Positions 5,940 to 7,437 of a stretch of 7,437 nucleotides of DNA are shown here, piece after piece; within the stretch, counting starts at the first letter, position 1, and every line of letters begins with the position of its first letter. The notes under the pieces were generated by a model. That model searched no databases and was not told where the DNA came from. It saw only the letters and a list, made by a program, of their open reading frames with translations. The position numbers and the translations under genes are program-made. The stretch is from Microbacteriaceae bacterium UBA4731 (GTDB taxonomy: Bacteria > Actinomycetota > Actinomycetes > Actinomycetales > Microbacteriaceae), in assembly GCA_002404115.1 (NCBI GenBank), contig DHJB01000004.1, positions 1-7,437 of the forward strand. Direction: 5' to 3'.

Positions 5940-6947
5940 TTACCCCTGTGCCTTGGCGAGCAGGTCGTCGCGGGGGTTCTCTTTCGGCAGGGCCGCAGCG
6001 AAGGCCAGGAGTTTCTCCTCGGCGTCCTTGGACAGGTGTGACGGCACGGCCACGAGCACCTCGGCGAGCAGGTCGCCGGTTCCCTTGGCCGTCACCACGC
6101 CGCGCCCCTTGACGCGCAGCACGCGGCCGCTCGGGGTGCCGGCGGCCACGCGCAGCTTGACCGGAGGGCCGCCGAGTGTCGGTACCTCGATGGTCGCCCC
6201 GAGGGTCGCCTCGACGAACGTGATCGGCACCGCGACGCGCAGGTTCAGGCCGTCGCGCTCGAAGACGGGGTGCTTGCGCACCGTGATGGTGAGCACGATG
6301 TCGCCCGCCTCCCCGCCGTCGGGGCTCGGCTGCCCCTTGCCGCGGAGTTTGATCTTCTGGCCGTCAGCGACGCCCGCCGGGATCTTCACCTTGATTGTGC
6401 GGCCGTCCTGCGTCTGCAGGGTGATCTGGTCGCCGTGGACCGCGGTGATGAAGTCGATCGTCGTCGTCGCCACCACGTCATGACCGCGGGTGGGTCCGCC
6501 GTAGCCGCGGTATCCGCCGCTCGCGCTGCCGAACCCGCCGCCGGCCTGGCCGCCACGGCCGAACATGCCGCCGAGGATGTCATCGAACCCGCCTTGCTGG
6601 AAGCTGTAGCTCTGTTGACGGCCCCCGCCACCGCCCCCGAACATGCCGCCGAAGACATCCTCGAAGCCGCCGGCCTGGCCGCCGCCACCCGGGGCGGTGA
6701 AGCGAGCTCCACCGCCCATCGCGCGGATTGCGTCGTACTCCTTGCGCTGCTCGGCGTCGCCGAGCACCGAGTGGGCCTCGCTGATTTCCTTGAACTTGGC
6801 CTCGGCGGCCGCATTCCCCGGGTTCTTATCCGGGTGGTACTTACGCGCGAGCTTCCGGTACGCGGTCTTCAACTCGGCCGGAGTGACATCCTTCGACACG
6901 CCGAGAACCTTGTAAAAGTCCTTATCGAACCAGTCCTGGCTAGCCAT
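5940..6947 (-). CDS. dnaJ: Class B J-protein (DnaJ without zinc finger, CbpA-like) of the dnaK operon
   Basis: This is a 335-residue co-chaperone that delivers clients to DnaK and stimulates its ATPase. The J-domain covers about 10-76, with the essential HPD at 38-40. A Gly/Phe-rich linker (about 77-155) holds two similar units, [12 protein letters not shown] (93-104) and [12 protein letters not shown] (119-130). C-terminal domains I and II follow (about 156-235 and 236-320), including [20 protein letters not shown] (187-206). There is no cysteine anywhere, so the four CxxCxGxG zinc-binding repeats of classical DnaJ are absent. The ATG at 6947 is chosen because [17 protein letters not shown] gives a normal J-domain start; an in-frame extension upstream to 7025 has no J-protein character and overlaps grpE. 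The gene overlaps the end of grpE by 8 bp and has a weak AGG about nine bases upstream. It could equally be named cbpA or dnaJ2; the operon position favours dnaJ. Confidence 0.93.
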   Translation of the reverse strand: MASQDWFDKDFYKVLGVSKDVTPAELKTAYRKLARKYHPDKNPGNAAAEAKFKEISEAHSVLGDAEQRKEYDAIRAMGGGARFTAPGGGGQAGGFEDVFGGMFGGGGGGRQQSYSFQQGGFDDILGGMFGRGGQAGGGFGSASGGYRGYGGPTRGHDVVATTTIDFITAVHGDQITLQTQDGRTIKVKIPAGVADGQKIKLRGKGQPSPDGGEAGDIVLTITVRKHPVFERDGLNLRVAVPITFVEATLGATIEVPTLGGPPVKLRVAAGTPSGRVLRVKGRGVVTAKGTGDLLAEVLVAVPSHLSKDAEEKLLAFAAALPKENPRDDLLAKAQG

Positions 6948-7437
6948 CGCTCGGTACCTGCACGACGACCTTGGCCACGCGCAGCAGGCTCGAGCCCAGG
7001 CGGTAGCCGGTCTCGACGACGTCACCGACGGTGTCGACCTCGACCTCAGCGCTCGGCTGCTGGAAGATCGCCTCGTGCACGGTCGGGTCGAACGGCTCGC
7101 CGACCGCCCCGAACGGCTTGAGGCCGAGGCGTTCGACGCTGGCGCGCAGCTTGGCCGCGATCGTCGCGAACGGGCTGTCGGCGCCGAGGTCGCCGTGCTT
7201 CTCGGCGCGGTCGAGGTCGTCGAGCACCGGGATCAGGCCCTTGACGACCTCGCCGGTGACGCGCTCACGTTCCACCTCGCGGTTCGCCTCGGTGCGGCGG
7301 CGGTAGTTGGCGTACTCCGCCGTGACTCGCTTGAGGTCTGCCAGGTGCTCGTTCGACGGCTCGGCGAACTCGCGTTCGGCGGCATCGAGGATGTCCTGAA
7401 CCGTCAGCTCGTCCTCTTCGATGCCCTCGGCAGAGGA
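6940..7437 (-). CDS. grpE: Nucleotide exchange factor GrpE (N-terminus beyond window edge)
   Basis: The visible 165 residues are the coiled-coil and C-terminal head of GrpE, the exchange factor that releases ADP from DnaK. The reading frame stays open to the right edge. The acidic lead-in ([20 protein letters not shown]) is followed by the GrpE hallmark [20 protein letters not shown] in the long helix, then [15 protein letters not shown]. The C-terminal beta-rich head carries [12 protein letters not shown] and the signature region [20 protein letters not shown]. The GTG at 7275 is internal to the family alignment and is not a plausible start; the true start lies upstream of 7437. The stop TAG (6940-6942) falls 8 bp inside the dnaJ gene. 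Gene order grpE-dnaJ-hspR predicts dnaK immediately beyond the right edge. Confidence 0.95.
   Translation of the reverse strand, partial: SSAEGIEEDELTVQDILDAAEREFAEPSNEHLADLKRVTAEYANYRRRTEANREVERERVTGEVVKGLIPVLDDLDRAEKHGDLGADSPFATIAAKLRASVERLGLKPFGAVGEPFDPTVHEAIFQQPSAEVEVDTVGDVVETGYRLGSSLLRVAKVVVQVPSDG

Noticed and set aside
6270..7121. Plus-strand 283-codon open frame opposite dnaJ and grpE
   Set aside because: It is an Ala/Arg/Leu-rich shadow of two well-identified genes; no motif seen.
7329..7336. CTTGAG string as half of a HAIR (HspR-binding) site
   Set aside because: It lies inside the grpE coding sequence, and no ACTCAAG partner follows at the right distance.

Overview
The window is a compact stretch of a G+C-rich chromosome. 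The composition, the dnaK-type heat-shock operon that ends in hspR, the apparent leaderless starts and the frequent word GGATGC/GCATCC point to an actinobacterium, most likely Microbacteriaceae. This placement is an inference from sequence style and gene order; no rRNA or other phylogenetic marker is present.

Layout, left to right. Positions 4-64 hold a palindromic interspersed repeat (copy A). A plus-strand gene for a large SWIM-zinc-finger SNF2-family ATPase/helicase follows (155-3613), then a plus-strand histidine-phosphatase (phosphoglycerate-mutase-like) gene (3682-4302). A second copy of the same repeat (copy B, 4264-4324) supplies the last codons and stop of the phosphatase gene and fills the gap to the next, convergent gene. 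The rest is on the minus strand: an RlmG/RsmC-type methyltransferase (4333-5463), then, read right to left, the end of a heat-shock operon: grpE (cut by the right edge), a class B J-protein gene in the dnaJ position, and the repressor gene hspR. dnaK is expected just beyond the right edge.

How the genes work together. GrpE and the J-protein are co-chaperones of DnaK: the J-protein stimulates ATP hydrolysis and GrpE exchanges nucleotide. HspR is the actinobacterial repressor that normally closes the feedback loop with DnaK. The tight junctions (8-bp grpE/dnaJ overlap, 2-bp dnaJ/hspR gap) fit one translationally coupled transcript. The SNF2 gene, the phosphatase and the methyltransferase appear to be independent units: putative -10 boxes precede each, and no shared pathway is evident.

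Most notable are the pair of 61-62 bp palindromic repeats, one of which has become the C-terminal tail of a protein, and the J-protein, which lacks a zinc finger and has a duplicated motif in its Gly/Phe linker. I see no CRISPR array, transposase, prophage or RNA gene. No stretch above 300 bases lacks a gene. I do not see strong evidence for a wholly new multi-gene system here.
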